64,000 nt of DNA from Nocardioides jiangsuensis (GTDB taxonomy: Bacteria; Actinomycetota; Actinomycetes; Propionibacteriales; Nocardioidaceae): contig NZ_JAIEZQ010000001.1 of the NCBI RefSeq assembly GCF_019679455.1, positions 620,001 through 684,000 on the forward strand. The letters are read 5' to 3'. Of the stretch, positions 32,422 to 41,512 are shown piece by piece. The stretch's first letter is position 1, and each line of letters opens with the position of its first letter. The notes under the pieces were generated by a model. That model did not search any database. It had not been told where the DNA came from and was given only the letters and a program-made list of their open reading frames with translations. Made by a program: the position numbers and the translations under genes.

Positions 32422-34533
32422 GTGACGACGTCGACGCTGCGCCCGCGCCCGGGACCGGTGCTCCTGCTGCTCGCCGCGGCCGCCACGGCGCTCGCGGCGA
32501 TGCTCGACCTGCGGGTGCCCGGCGCGCACCGCGCCGCGGTCGCGATCGAGCCCGGCTGGACCGGCGGCCTGCCCGGCCTGGCCCTTGCCGGGGCGGGCGC
32601 CGCGGTCCTGGCCCAGGACCGCCGGCACACGCTCGGCTGGGTGCTCGGCGTCTTCGGGGTGTGGTGGGCCGTCGACGGGCTCGCCGCGTCCTGGCTGACG
32701 TACGCGACCCTGTCCGACCCTCCGCTCGCGGGCGCGTCGGTGTCGTTCTGGGTCTACCAGCGCCTCGGCGCCGGGCTGCTCCTCGTGCTGCCGCTCGTGC
32801 TGGTGCTCTACCCCGACGGCCGACTGCCCGTCGGCCGCTGGCGGGCGCTCGCCCTCGTCGGGCTGGTCGCCACCTCGCTGCTCCCCCTCACCCTGGTCGC
32901 CGCCCCCGCGGACGTGGCCCAGCCGGCCTCCGGGGCCGGCGCCCTGCCCGCGGCGTTCGGCTCGCTCGACCTCGACATGGTCACCCTTCCCCTGCCCGAC
33001 GCCGCGTGGTCGGTGCTGCTCCGGGTCTCCTACCTGGCGCTCGCGCTGAGCCTGCTGGCGCCGTTCGCGGTCGTGGTCCGGGAGTACCGGCTCGCCACCG
33101 GCCTGCGCCGCACCCGGATGCGCTGGCTGCTCTGGGCCGCGGTCGTCGACGTGCTGCTCATGCTCACGATCCGGCTGCTGCCCGGCAACGTCGGCTCCGT
33201 GGGGCTGGTCGTGGCGGTGGTCGTCACCGCCGGCTCGGTCGCGGTCGGCATCACCCGCCCCGACCTCGTCGACGTCGACCGGCTGCTCGGCGGCACCCTG
33301 CTGTACGGCGCCCTCCTGGTCGCCGCGTTCGTCCTCGACCTGCTCATCCTCGGCGCGGCCGGACGTCTCCTCGGCGGACGCCTCAGCGACGACCAGGCCC
33401 TCGTGCTCGCGGTCTTCCTGGTCACCGCGGTCTACGCGCCGCTGCGGCACCGGGTGTGGCGGGCGGTCCGCCGATGGGTCCTCGGCGAGCGCGACGACCC
33501 CTACCGGGTCGTGGCGGTCCTCGCGGAGCGGCTCGAGGACTCCCCCGCCTCCGACGTGCAGCTGCTCGAGGTGGCGCGGGCGGTGGCGCAGGCGTTCCGG
33601 ACGCCGTACGTCGGCGTCGAGATCCGGCAGGTCGGCGGGGAGCTGCTCGTCGCCGAGCACGGCGACCGTCCCGCCGACACCCGCGCCCTGCCGATCGCCT
33701 ACCGGGGCGAGCAGATCGGCCGGCTGCTGCTCCCCCGCGACGGCGGACGCGGCTCCCGGCTCAGCGCCTCCGACGAGCGGCTGCTCGCCGACGTCGTGCG
33801 CCAGGCCGCCGCCGCGACCCGGGCCGGGCAGCTCGCCGCCGAGCTCCAGCGCGGCCGCGAGCGGATGGTCGCCGCCGTCGAGGACGAGCGCCGCCGGCTC
33901 CGCCGCGACCTGCACGACGGGCTCGGGCCCACCCTCGCCGCGGTCGCCTCCCGGATCGACACCGCCCGGATCACCGCCGCCCGGTCGCCCGAGGAGTCCG
34001 ACCGAATGCTCGCGCTGGCCCGCGACGAGGTCGGCGGCATGCTCACCGAGCTGCGCCGTCTGGTGCACGGGCTGCGCCCCCCGGCGCTCGACGACGTGGG
34101 GCTCGTCCGCGCGATCCGCCAGCAGACCGAGCGGCTCCGCGCCCCCGGCCTCACCGTGCGGGTCGAGGCACCCGACGACCTCGGCGCGCTGCCCGCGGCC
34201 GTGGAGGTCGCGGCCTACCGGATCGTCTCCGAGGCGCTGACCAACGTGGTCCGGCACGCCCGCGCGACGCACGGCATCGTCCGGATCGCCCGGGACCCGG
34301 CCCGGCCGTGCCTCGTGGTGGAGGTGCTCGACGACGGCGTCGGCATCGCGCCCGGCACCAGCGCCGGGGTCGGCCTGGTCTCCCTCCGGGAGCGAGCCGC
34401 AGAGCTCGGCGGGCGGTGCGAGGTAACCGCCGGCGACCCGACCGGCACGAAGGTCCACGCCGAGCTCCCGCTCGCCCCTACACTCACCGAACCCGTACTC
34501 ACCGGGGCCGGGACGGAAGGCGGACTCGCATGA
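32422..34533 (+). CDS. NarL-type sensor histidine kinase with multi-helix membrane domain
   Basis: 703 residues from GTG 32422. The first about 330 residues hold roughly eight membrane helices, then a GAF-like region (about 350-470). The HisKA_3 motif reads ERRRLRRDLHDGLGPTLAAV with the phospho-acceptor His. The HATPase domain shows VAAYRIVSEALTNVVRHARA (N box), VLDDGVGI and GVGLVSLRERAAELGG. The response regulator gene overlaps its stop as ATGA. The N-terminal membrane part resembles the 7TM-type sensors found next to NarL regulators in actinobacteria. The stimulus is unknown. Before it, 32244-32421 contains GC-rich inverted repeats but no certain promoter. Confidence 0.9.
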   Translation: MTTSTLRPRPGPVLLLLAAAATALAAMLDLRVPGAHRAAVAIEPGWTGGLPGLALAGAGAAVLAQDRRHTLGWVLGVFGVWWAVDGLAASWLTYATLSDPPLAGASVSFWVYQRLGAGLLLVLPLVLVLYPDGRLPVGRWRALALVGLVATSLLPLTLVAAPADVAQPASGAGALPAAFGSLDLDMVTLPLPDAAWSVLLRVSYLALALSLLAPFAVVVREYRLATGLRRTRMRWLLWAAVVDVLLMLTIRLLPGNVGSVGLVVAVVVTAGSVAVGITRPDLVDVDRLLGGTLLYGALLVAAFVLDLLILGAAGRLLGGRLSDDQALVLAVFLVTAVYAPLRHRVWRAVRRWVLGERDDPYRVVAVLAERLEDSPASDVQLLEVARAVAQAFRTPYVGVEIRQVGGELLVAEHGDRPADTRALPIAYRGEQIGRLLLPRDGGRGSRLSASDERLLADVVRQAAAATRAGQLAAELQRGRERMVAAVEDERRRLRRDLHDGLGPTLAAVASRIDTARITAARSPEESDRMLALARDEVGGMLTELRRLVHGLRPPALDDVGLVRAIRQQTERLRAPGLTVRVEAPDDLGALPAAVEVAAYRIVSEALTNVVRHARATHGIVRIARDPARPCLVVEVLDDGVGIAPGTSAGVGLVSLRERAAELGGRCEVTAGDPTGTKVHAELPLAPTLTEPVLTGAGTEGGLA

Positions 34534-35183
34534 CCCACGAGCCGATCGGCGTGCTCGTCGTCGACGACCACCCGGTCTTCCGCGAGGGGTTCGCGGCGCT
34601 GCTCGCCAGCATCGACGAGGTGCGGGTGGTCGGCACCGCCGCCACCGGGGTCGAGGCGCTCGGTGCGGTCGAGCGGCTCGCGCCGCAGGTCGTGGTGATG
34701 GACGTGCAGATGCCGGAGATGGACGGCATCGAGGCCACCCGGCGCCTCGTCGCGGAGCACCCCCACGTCGGGGTGGTCGTGCTGACCATGTCCGAGGAGG
34801 ACGGCACGGTCTTCGACGCGGTCCGCGCCGGCGCGCGCGGCTACCTGCTCAAGGGCGCCGAGCCGGCCGAGGTGGTGCGGGCGATCAGCACGGTGGCCGC
34901 CGGCGGCGTGGTCTTCGGGGCGGTGCTGGCCGGGCGCATCGCGGAGTTCTTCGCCCGCGCCCCCGAGCCGTCGGCCACGACGGCGTTCCCGACGCTGACC
35001 GCCCGCGAGCGCGAGGTGCTCGACCTGGTCGCGGCCGGCCTGAGCAACGCCCAGATCGCGGCCCGGCTGTTCCTGTCCCAGAAGACGGTGCGCAACCACG
35101 TGCACGCGGTGCTCACCAAGCTCCAGGCCGCGGACCGCGCCGAGGCGATCGTCCGCGCCCGCGACGCGGGGCTCGGCCGCTAG
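34530..35183 (+). CDS. LuxR/NarL-family response regulator
   Basis: 217 residues, ATG overlapping the sensor stop. Receiver domain: D12/D13 acidic pair in VLVVDDHPVFREGF, phospho-acceptor D58 in VVVMDVQMPEMDG, Thr in VVLTMSEEDG, Lys in YLLKGAEPAEV. HTH domain: LTAREREVLDLVAAGLSNAQIA and LFLSQKTVRNHVHAVLTKL, the full LuxR signature. All catalytic positions are intact, so it should be a normal phosphorylation-activated DNA-binding regulator paired with the upstream kinase. Targets are unknown; the divergent membrane protein gene or the nearby protease and repeat-protein genes are possible. It converges with malQ, 45 bases away, without a clear terminator. Confidence 0.92.
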   Translation: MTHEPIGVLVVDDHPVFREGFAALLASIDEVRVVGTAATGVEALGAVERLAPQVVVMDVQMPEMDGIEATRRLVAEHPHVGVVVLTMSEEDGTVFDAVRAGARGYLLKGAEPAEVVRAISTVAAGGVVFGAVLAGRIAEFFARAPEPSATTAFPTLTAREREVLDLVAAGLSNAQIAARLFLSQKTVRNHVHAVLTKLQAADRAEAIVRARDAGLGR

Positions 35184-35228
35184 CCTCCGCCGACCGCGCG
35201 ACAGGGCGCGACGGCCGGACCGCCCGGG

Positions 35229-37370
35229 TCAGTCGGCGCGGCGCCGTACGACGTCGGCCAGCGACGCCGCACGGGCGGAGCCCATCACGTCCTCGAGCAT
35301 CAGCAGCCGGCCGTCCGGGCCGGACAGCGGCACCCGCCAGTTGGGGTACTCGTTGGTGGTGCCGGGCTGGTTCTGGGTCCGCCGGTCCCCCACCGCGTCC
35401 ACGAGCGCGACGCTCAGCAGCCGCGCCGGGGTGAGGGTGAGGTACTCGTGCAGCGCCCGCACGGTCGCCTCGATGTCGTCCGTCCCGGCCGCTGCCGACG
35501 CGGGCAGCAGGCCACGGTCGCTCACCTCGGCCAGCCAGGCGGCGCGCTCGGCCTCGTCGGTGGCCATCTCCTCGGCGACCGGCCGGGTCAGCAGCCCGAG
35601 CTCGTCGCGCAGCCGGACGTGGTCGCCGGCGAGGTAGCCCGCGCTGGGCGGCAGGTCGTGGGTGGTCACCGACGCCAGGCACAGCTCACGCCAGCGCTCC
35701 GCGGGCAGCGGCTTGCCGTCCTCGCCCTTCTCGAACCACAGGATCGAGGTGCCGAGGATCCCGTGCGCCTTCAGGTAGTCGCGGGCCGACGGCTCGACCA
35801 CGCCGAGGTCCTCGCCCACCACGACCGCGCCCGCGCGGTGCGCCTCGAGGGCGAGGATGCCGATCAGCGCGGTGTGGTCGTAGCGCACGTAGGTGCCCTC
35901 GCGCGGGGTCGCCGCGGCCGGCACCCACCAGAGCCGGAAGAGCCCGATGATGTGGTCGACCCGGACCCCGCCGGCGTAGCGCAGCAGCCCGCCGATCAGC
36001 TCGCGGAACGGTGCGTAGCCGACCTCCTGGAGCCGGTCGGGCCGCCACGGCGGCTGCCCCCAGTCCTGGCCGATCTGGTTGTAGGCGTCCGGCGGCGCAC
36101 CGACCTGCATGCCGGCGGCATAGACGTCCTGGAGCCGCCACACGTCGGCGCCGCCGGGGTGCACGCCGACCGCGAGGTCGTGCATCACCCCGAGCCTCAT
36201 CCCGGCGGCGACGGCCTTGGCCTGCGCGAGCTGGAGCTGCTCGTCGACCACCCACTGCAGCCACATGTGGAACTCCACCACGTCCGCGTGCTCGCGAGCG
36301 AAGGCTGCGACCTCCGCGGTGGCCGGGTGCCGCAGCGGCTCGGGCCAGGCCCGGAAGTCGTTGCCGTGCACCTCGGCCAGCGCGCTCCAGGTGGCGAACC
36401 CGGTAAGGCTCTCCCCCTCGCGGCGGCGGAAGGCGCGGAAGTCGGCCTCGCGGCCGGCGGTGCGTGAAACCCCGTGCACCAGCTTCAGCGCGGACCGCTT
36501 CGCGGTCCAGGAGGCGTTCCGGTCGATCACGTCGGTGCCGTCGACCTCCCGGCGCAGGCCGGCGAGCAGCTCCTGCACCGCGGCCCGGTCACGGGCGGAC
36601 AGGTCGGCGTACTCGGGGATCCGCTCGACCCGCAGGTAGAGGGGGTTGAAGAACCGGCGCGAGGCCGGGAGGTACGGCGACGGCTCCATCGGCGCGAGCG
36701 GCTCACCGGCGTGCAGCGGGTTGACCAGCAGGTAGTCCGCACCGAGCTCGGAGCCCGACCACACGGCGAGGTCGGTCAGGTCGGCGAGGTCGCCGACGCC
36801 CCACGACTGCCGCGACCGGACGCTGTAGAGCTGGGCGGCCAGGCCCCAGGAGGGTCCCTCGCCCATCCGCTCGGGCAGACCCAGCCAGCGCGGGGTGACG
36901 ACCAGCGCGCAGGACGCCGTCCGGGCACCGGCGCGGGCGTGGATCGTGTGGTAGCCCAGCGGCAGGTCCTCGGGGAGCCGGAACGACGCCTCGCCGACGA
37001 GCGTGCCGTCGACGTCGCGGGGCTGCTCCCAGTTGTCGACCTGCGAGAGGCCGGCCCGGGTGCCGCCGGACTCGAGCTCGACCCACACCTCCACCGGCGT
37101 GCCGTGCGGCACGTGCACCGGGAACGACGTGCCGGCGCCCTGCTCGGTGACCACGCACGGCGGCAGGGTGCGCCGCCACGAGGCGCCCGCCTCGGCCGCC
37201 AGGGCGCGGGCGGCGGCCTCCGGGGTGGACGCGTCGACGTCCATCGCGGCGAGCACGCCGACGATCGTCTCCTCCGGCACCGAGACGTGGTTGCCCCGCC
37301 AGTCCCAGTAGTCGGTGGCGACCCCGTAGGCCTGGGCGAGTGCGAGCAGCTGGTCGCTGAGTCCTGTCAC
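35229..37370 (-). CDS. malQ: 4-alpha-glucanotransferase (amylomaltase)
   Basis: About 713 residues. I prefer GTG 37370, which has AAGGA 7 bases upstream; an in-frame ATG at 37388 would add six residues but lacks a ribosome site. The long N-terminal region (to about 140) is the extra beta domain of bacterial MalQ. The GH77 core follows: GDLADLTDLAVW, LLVNPLHAGEPLAPMEPSPYLPAS, GGVRVDHIIGLFRLWWVP with the catalytic Asp nucleophile, VVVGEDLGVVEP with the acid/base Glu, and TTHDLPPSAGYL with the third Asp. It transfers alpha-1,4-glucan chains in glycogen and maltodextrin metabolism in the cytoplasm. It may share a transcript with trpD (43-base gap). Confidence 0.93.
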   Translation of the reverse strand: MTGLSDQLLALAQAYGVATDYWDWRGNHVSVPEETIVGVLAAMDVDASTPEAAARALAAEAGASWRRTLPPCVVTEQGAGTSFPVHVPHGTPVEVWVELESGGTRAGLSQVDNWEQPRDVDGTLVGEASFRLPEDLPLGYHTIHARAGARTASCALVVTPRWLGLPERMGEGPSWGLAAQLYSVRSRQSWGVGDLADLTDLAVWSGSELGADYLLVNPLHAGEPLAPMEPSPYLPASRRFFNPLYLRVERIPEYADLSARDRAAVQELLAGLRREVDGTDVIDRNASWTAKRSALKLVHGVSRTAGREADFRAFRRREGESLTGFATWSALAEVHGNDFRAWPEPLRHPATAEVAAFAREHADVVEFHMWLQWVVDEQLQLAQAKAVAAGMRLGVMHDLAVGVHPGGADVWRLQDVYAAGMQVGAPPDAYNQIGQDWGQPPWRPDRLQEVGYAPFRELIGGLLRYAGGVRVDHIIGLFRLWWVPAAATPREGTYVRYDHTALIGILALEAHRAGAVVVGEDLGVVEPSARDYLKAHGILGTSILWFEKGEDGKPLPAERWRELCLASVTTHDLPPSAGYLAGDHVRLRDELGLLTRPVAEEMATDEAERAAWLAEVSDRGLLPASAAAGTDDIEATVRALHEYLTLTPARLLSVALVDAVGDRRTQNQPGTTNEYPNWRVPLSGPDGRLLMLEDVMGSARAASLADVVRRRAD

Positions 37371-37413
37371 GGGCACATCCTTGCGCATGCCACGTGCGGG
37401 AAGACGCGCCCCG

Positions 37414-38451
37414 TCACTGCGACGCGCTGACCGCGACCCACAGGTCGAGGGTCCGCTGGGCGCTCCCGGAGTCGATCGACTCGTTCGCCCGGGCGATCCC
37501 GGCGGCCAGGCGCTCGAGCAGGGTGCCGGGCTCGGCGGCGTGCACCGCGAGGGCGGCCCCGGCGTTGAGCACCACGGCGTCGCGGACCTGCCCGTGCTCG
37601 CCGGCCACCACCCGCCGTACGACGTCGGCGTTGTAGGCCGCGTCGCGGCCCCGCAGGCCCTCGGCGGTCCCGCGGGCGATGCCGAGGTCGGCCGGGTCGA
37701 GCGTGTGCTCCTCGACCTCGCCGCCGGACACCGCCCAGATCCGGGAGGTCGTCGTGGTGGTCAGCTCGTCGAGCCCGTCGTCGCCGCGGAAGACCCACGC
37801 GTCGACGCCGCGGTTGGCGAAGACATGGGCCATCACCGGCGCCATCGCGAGGTCCGCGCAGCCGATCGCCTGCGCCTCGGGCTTGGCCGGGTGGGCCAGC
37901 GGGCCGAGGAAGTTGAAGGTGGTGCCCACCCCGAGCTCGCGGCGCGGCACGGCGGCGTTCCGCAGCGCGGGGTGGAAGGCGGCCGCGAAGCAGAAGGTGA
38001 TGCCGGCCTCCTCACCCACGCGCGCCACCGTGGTGGCGGGCAGGTCGAGCCGCACCCCGAGCGCCTCGAGCACGTCGGCACTGCCGGACGTGGAGGAGGC
38101 GGAGCGGCTGCCGTGCTTGACCACGGGTACCCCGGCGCCCGCCGCGACGATCGCGGCCATCGTGGAGATGTTCACCGACATCGACCGGTCGCCGCCGGTG
38201 CCGACGATGTCGAGCACCCGCCCGGTCACGGTGAGCGGCGTCGCCCGGGCGTACATCGCGGCGATCAGGCCCTCGACCTCGTCGACGGTCTCGCCCTTGG
38301 CGCGCAGGGCGACCGCGAACCCGGCGATCTGGGCCGGCGTCGCCTCGCCGGCCAGGATCTCGCCCATCGCCCACGCCGTCTGGTCACCGCTCAGGTCGCG
38401 GTGCGCGATCAGCGCGGAGAGGACCTCGGGCCAGGAGTGCTGCTGTGACAT
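37414..38451 (-). CDS. trpD: Anthranilate phosphoribosyltransferase
   Basis: 345 residues from ATG 38451. N-terminal helical domain, then the PRPP-binding loop [20 protein letters not shown], the anthranilate-site segment [21 protein letters not shown], and [36 protein letters not shown], all hallmarks of TrpD. It joins anthranilate and PRPP in the second step of tryptophan synthesis. The gene stands apart from other trp genes, next to the respiratory block, as in M. tuberculosis (Rv2192c) and streptomycetes, from memory. It starts 10 bases after a degenerate receiver gene and is likely co-transcribed with it. Confidence 0.95.
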   Translation of the reverse strand: MSQQHSWPEVLSALIAHRDLSGDQTAWAMGEILAGEATPAQIAGFAVALRAKGETVDEVEGLIAAMYARATPLTVTGRVLDIVGTGGDRSMSVNISTMAAIVAAGAGVPVVKHGSRSASSTSGSADVLEALGVRLDLPATTVARVGEEAGITFCFAAAFHPALRNAAVPRRELGVGTTFNFLGPLAHPAKPEAQAIGCADLAMAPVMAHVFANRGVDAWVFRGDDGLDELTTTTTSRIWAVSGGEVEEHTLDPADLGIARGTAEGLRGRDAAYNADVVRRVVAGEHGQVRDAVVLNAGAALAVHAAEPGTLLERLAAGIARANESIDSGSAQRTLDLWVAVSASQ

Positions 38452-38461
38452 GCGGCTGGGG

Positions 38462-38905
38462 TCAGTGCGCCGAGGCGGTCGACGCCGACGCGACGCGCGG
38501 GCGGAGCAGGCGGGTCACGGCCTCGGCAAGCTGGATCGGGTCGATCGGGTGCGGTACGGCGGCCTCCGCGCGTGACCACGTCGCCAGCCACGCGTCCTGC
38601 GGGCGACCGGTGAGCACGAGCACCGGCGGGCACCGGAAGATCTCGTCCTTCATCTGCTTCGCGATGCCCATCCCGCCGGCGGGCACGGCCTCGCCGTCGA
38701 GGATCGCGAGGTCGATGACGCCGGAGTCCATCTGCTGCACGACGACCGGCTCGGTGGCCACCTCGACGTACTCCACGGGGGGCAGGTCCGGGTGCGGGCG
38801 CTTGCCGAGCGCGAGGATCACCTGCTCGCGCGTGTGGGCGTCGTCGCTGTAGACGAGGACCTTCAACGGCTTGTCCGCGGCATGGGGCTTGGTGGCGTCG
38901 GTCAC
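38462..38905 (-). CDS. Degenerate receiver-domain protein without output domain
   Basis: 147 residues from GTG 38905. A single CheY-like fold is visible: [20 protein letters not shown] (first strand and helix), [21 protein letters not shown] around the phospho-site, [28 protein letters not shown] and [11 protein letters not shown]. The acidic pocket partly survives (SDD, and Asp in ILDGE), but the conserved Lys after strand 5 is replaced: the segment reads AAVPHP rather than xxKP. No DNA-binding domain follows. It may work as a phosphorylation-independent partner. It has a leaderless-type promoter and lies directly upstream of trpD. Confidence 0.75.
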   Translation of the reverse strand: MTDATKPHAADKPLKVLVYSDDAHTREQVILALGKRPHPDLPPVEYVEVATEPVVVQQMDSGVIDLAILDGEAVPAGGMGIAKQMKDEIFRCPPVLVLTGRPQDAWLATWSRAEAAVPHPIDPIQLAEAVTRLLRPRVASASTASAH

Positions 38906-38912
38906 GCGCCCG

Positions 38913-38918
38913 ATGCTA
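38913..38918 (-). promoter_or_regulatory. -10 element for a probably leaderless transcript
   Basis: On the minus strand TAGCAT ends 7 bases before GTG 38905, and no ribosome site is present. This supports the GTG start of the receiver-like gene and marks it as the first gene of the trpD transcript. The box lies just beyond the stop of the oxidase assembly gene. Confidence 0.5.
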
Positions 38919-39866
38919 CCGGTCGCCGTCCGCCTCGGGCTTCGGGGGCGCGCTCGACGAGCCGCCCCCGGAGCCGAGCCGCTCGAGCCGGTCGAGGCGG
39001 CGGTCCTCCCGCTGCGCCTCCCGCATCGACGAGCGCACCCACTGCACGAACAGCACCGCGAAGAAGGTGAGCCCGACAAGGTCGCCCGAGCCCCACAGGA
39101 TCCCGCCCGCGAGGTGCTGGTCGTCCGCGGGGTCGGGCAGCCACGCCATCGGCAGCGAGCGGTACCAGTCCCCCGCGATCAGCTCCTCCTGGCCCATGAT
39201 CGTCACGCCCAGGAAGGCGTGGAAGGGCAGCGTGAGGAAGATCAGCAGCAGCCGGAACGGGAACGCCACGCGCCCCGGGACGGGATCCACGCCGACCAGC
39301 GGCCAGAAGAACAGCGACCCGACCAGCACCAGGTGGACGTGCATCATCTCGTGCACGAACTCCGACCGCAGCGAGGCGTCGTACCAGCCGGAGAAGTAGA
39401 GCGCCCACGGGCTGACCACGAACAGCAGGAACGTCAGCGGCGCGAACGACAGCACCGCGACCGGCCGCGAGTGCAGCAGCGCCAGCAGCCAGCCGCGCGG
39501 CCGGGGCGGCAGCGTGCGCAGCATCAGCGTCACCGGGGCGCCGAGAGCCAGGAACAGCGGCACCATCATCGACAGCACCATGTGCTGGACCATGTGCACG
39601 CTCAGCAGCACCGTGTCGTACGCCGCGATCCCCGACGACGTGATCACGTAGAAGCTGCCCATGCCGAGCACCACGAAGCTCAGCGTGCGGCCCACCGGCC
39701 ACGTGTCCCCCCGGCGCCGGAGCACCCACACGCCGTACAGGTAGAGCCCGGTGACCCACACCGAGACCACGAACAGGAAGGGGTCGACGCCCCACTCGGA
39801 GAGGACGGAGGCGGCGGAGAACGGGGGCAGGTCGGAGAGGCTCTCCGCGCTGGTGAGGGCTCGCAC
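38916..39866 (-). CDS. Cytochrome c oxidase assembly factor (CtaG/caa3_CtaG family membrane protein)
   Basis: 316 residues from GTG 39866. Seven or so membrane helices are visible. Family signatures are VHMVQHMVLSMMVPLFLALGAPVTL, FVHEMMHVHLVLVGSLFFWPLVG and LPFHAFLGVTIM, with His residues in or near helices that probably take part in copper handling. The hydrophilic tail of about 45 residues is charged and Ser/Gly-rich. Proteins of this family help insert copper into cytochrome c oxidase in Gram-positive bacteria. It is divergent from ctaE, which fits that role. A leaderless -10 precedes it. Confidence 0.9.
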   Translation of the reverse strand: MRALTSAESLSDLPPFSAASVLSEWGVDPFLFVVSVWVTGLYLYGVWVLRRRGDTWPVGRTLSFVVLGMGSFYVITSSGIAAYDTVLLSVHMVQHMVLSMMVPLFLALGAPVTLMLRTLPPRPRGWLLALLHSRPVAVLSFAPLTFLLFVVSPWALYFSGWYDASLRSEFVHEMMHVHLVLVGSLFFWPLVGVDPVPGRVAFPFRLLLIFLTLPFHAFLGVTIMGQEELIAGDWYRSLPMAWLPDPADDQHLAGGILWGSGDLVGLTFFAVLFVQWVRSSMREAQREDRRLDRLERLGSGGGSSSAPPKPEADGDR

Positions 39867-39872
39867 GCGTCC

Positions 39873-39878
39873 AGATTA
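39873..39878 (-). promoter_or_regulatory. -10 element for a probably leaderless transcript
   Basis: TAATCT on the minus strand is a strong -10 box ending 6 bases before GTG 39866. The transcript should begin at the start codon. It shares the 88-base divergent region with the ctaE-qcrCAB operon. Confidence 0.6.
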
Positions 39879-39954
39879 GGCGCGCCCTACGCCCATCCCT
39901 CAGGGCCCCGGCAGCGAATGTGAAGTAGATGACTGCCTTGGGAGAGGGGGTCGG

Positions 39955-40629
39955 ATGTCCACGGCATCTGGTTACAGACATAATGTGCGGGTGGCGACAG
40001 CAACTGTGATTCCTGCATCCCGTCTGCACGGGCACCATGACCGCCCCAGCATGGTCAGCGTCGGAACGATCGTCTGGCTCTCCAGTGAGCTGATGTTCTT
40101 CGCGGCGCTGTTCGCGTGCTACTTCACGATCCGGGCGGTGTCCCCGGAGCTGTGGGCGCAAGAGACCGAAAAGCTGAACATCCCGTTCTCGACGGTCAAC
40201 ACCACGATCCTGGTGCTGTCCTCGCTGACGTGCCAGCTCGGTGTCTTCGCGGCCGAGCGCGGGCAGGTCGGCCGCTCCGGCGGCGTCCTGAACATGAAGG
40301 GCTGGGGTCTTCGCGAGTGGTTCGTGCTCACCTACATCATGGGCGCGATCTTCGTGGGCGGTCAGGCGCTCGAGTACGCCGAGCTGATCCACGAGGGCGT
40401 GACCATCCCCTCCTCGGCGTACGGCTCGGTCTTCTACCTGACCACCGGCTTCCACGGACTCCACGTCACGGGTGGGCTCATCGCCTTCCTGCTGGTGCTG
40501 GGCCGTACCTTCGTGGCCCGCAAGTTCACCCACGAGCAGGCCGTCAGCGCCATCGTCGTGTCGTACTACTGGCACTTCGTCGATGTCGTCTGGATCGGCC
40601 TCTTCGCGACCATCTACCTGATCAAGTAG
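39955..40629 (+). CDS. ctaE: Cytochrome c oxidase subunit III
   Basis: 224 residues from ATG 39955, preceded by GGGAGAGGGGG. Five membrane helices, with [24 protein letters not shown] as the first. Typical subunit III signatures are [25 protein letters not shown] (ending near the lipid-binding Glu), [17 protein letters not shown] and [22 protein letters not shown]. It belongs to the aa3 oxidase that, in actinobacteria, forms a supercomplex with the bc1 complex. qcrC follows after 22 bases, so ctaE-qcrC-qcrA-qcrB form one operon. An alternative internal GTG at 39991 would shorten it by 12 residues. Confidence 0.95.
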   Translation: MSTASGYRHNVRVATATVIPASRLHGHHDRPSMVSVGTIVWLSSELMFFAALFACYFTIRAVSPELWAQETEKLNIPFSTVNTTILVLSSLTCQLGVFAAERGQVGRSGGVLNMKGWGLREWFVLTYIMGAIFVGGQALEYAELIHEGVTIPSSAYGSVFYLTTGFHGLHVTGGLIAFLLVLGRTFVARKFTHEQAVSAIVVSYYWHFVDVVWIGLFATIYLIK

Positions 40630-40651
40630 CGACGGATTCGAGGACTCTTTC

Positions 40652-41512
40652 GTGCGCATGCTTTCCGCTCGACTCTCCAGCAGACGTCGCAGCCCCCTCG
40701 CCGGGGTCGTCGTACTCCTGCTCGGCCTCCTGGTCACCGGGGGCGCCTACGCCCTGCTGTCGCCGGCAACCGCCCAGGACTCCGCCGCGGGTGACGAGGC
40801 GCTCGTCTCCCAGGGCCGCGAGCTGTTCCTCGTCGGCTGTGCCTCCTGCCACGGCAAGAACGCCGAGGGCATCGTGACCCAGGACGGCACCCAGTACGGT
40901 CCGTCGCTGGTCGGCGTCGGCGCCGCCGCGGTCGACTTCCAGGTCAGCACCGGTCGGATGCCGATGGCCCAGCCGGGTGTCCAGGCCCCGCGCAAGGACC
41001 GCCTCTACAACGAGGAGGAGACCCGCCAGCTCGCGGCCTACGTCGCCTCCCTGGGCCCCGGCCCGGCGATCCCCACCGCGGAGCAGTACGACCCCGAGAC
41101 GATCCCCGAGGAGGAGCGCGAGGAGGCCATCGTCCGCGGTGGCGAGTTCTTCCGCACCAACTGCACGGCGTGCCACAACTTCGCCGGCTCCGGCGGCGCC
41201 CTGCCCGGCGGCAAGTACGCCCCGACGCTGATCGGCGTCGAGCCGAAGCACGTCTACGAGGCCATGCTCACCGGCCCGCAGCAGATGCCGGTGTTCTCCG
41301 ACGACGTGCTCAAGCCGGAGGAGAAGCGCGACGTGATCGCCTACCTCCAGGCCAACGAGGAGACGCCCAACTACGGCGGCTCCGCGCTCGGCTCGTACGG
41401 CCCCGTTTCCGAAGGTATGTTTGCCTGGTTGGCTGGCATCGGTGTCCTCGTCGGCTTCGCCGTCTGGATCGCCGCCCACTCGACCCGATCCAAGAAGGGT
41501 GTCCAGCAGTGA
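40652..41512 (+). CDS. qcrC: Diheme cytochrome c subunit of the bc1 complex
   Basis: 286 residues from GTG 40652, with GAGGA 7 bases upstream; ATG 40658 is an alternative. N-terminal signal/anchor helix (SPLAGVVVLLLGLLVTGGAYALL). Two cytochrome c domains, each with a CxxCH heme site: CASCHGKN in the first and CTACHNFAG in the second; Met ligands are likely in GRMPMAQPG and QQMPVFSDD. A C-terminal helix (MFAWLAGIGVLVGFAVWIAA) anchors the protein. It carries electrons directly from the bc1 complex to the CuA site of CtaC, replacing a soluble cytochrome c. Its stop overlaps the qcrA start (GTGA). Confidence 0.96.
   Translation: MRMLSARLSSRRRSPLAGVVVLLLGLLVTGGAYALLSPATAQDSAAGDEALVSQGRELFLVGCASCHGKNAEGIVTQDGTQYGPSLVGVGAAAVDFQVSTGRMPMAQPGVQAPRKDRLYNEEETRQLAAYVASLGPGPAIPTAEQYDPETIPEEEREEAIVRGGEFFRTNCTACHNFAGSGGALPGGKYAPTLIGVEPKHVYEAMLTGPQQMPVFSDDVLKPEEKRDVIAYLQANEETPNYGGSALGSYGPVSEGMFAWLAGIGVLVGFAVWIAAHSTRSKKGVQQ

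Noticed and set aside
32278-34458. Long minus-strand frame opposite the second histidine kinase
   Set aside because: Low-complexity translation without motifs; the plus-strand kinase has all conserved boxes.
25097-35183. Genomic island with mobile element
   Set aside because: The block looks inserted by synteny, but I see no transposase, integrase, tRNA target or flanking direct repeats.
37371-37388. ATG 37388 as the start of malQ
   Set aside because: No ribosome site precedes it, while GTG 37370 has AAGGA at good spacing. The difference is six residues and stays uncertain.
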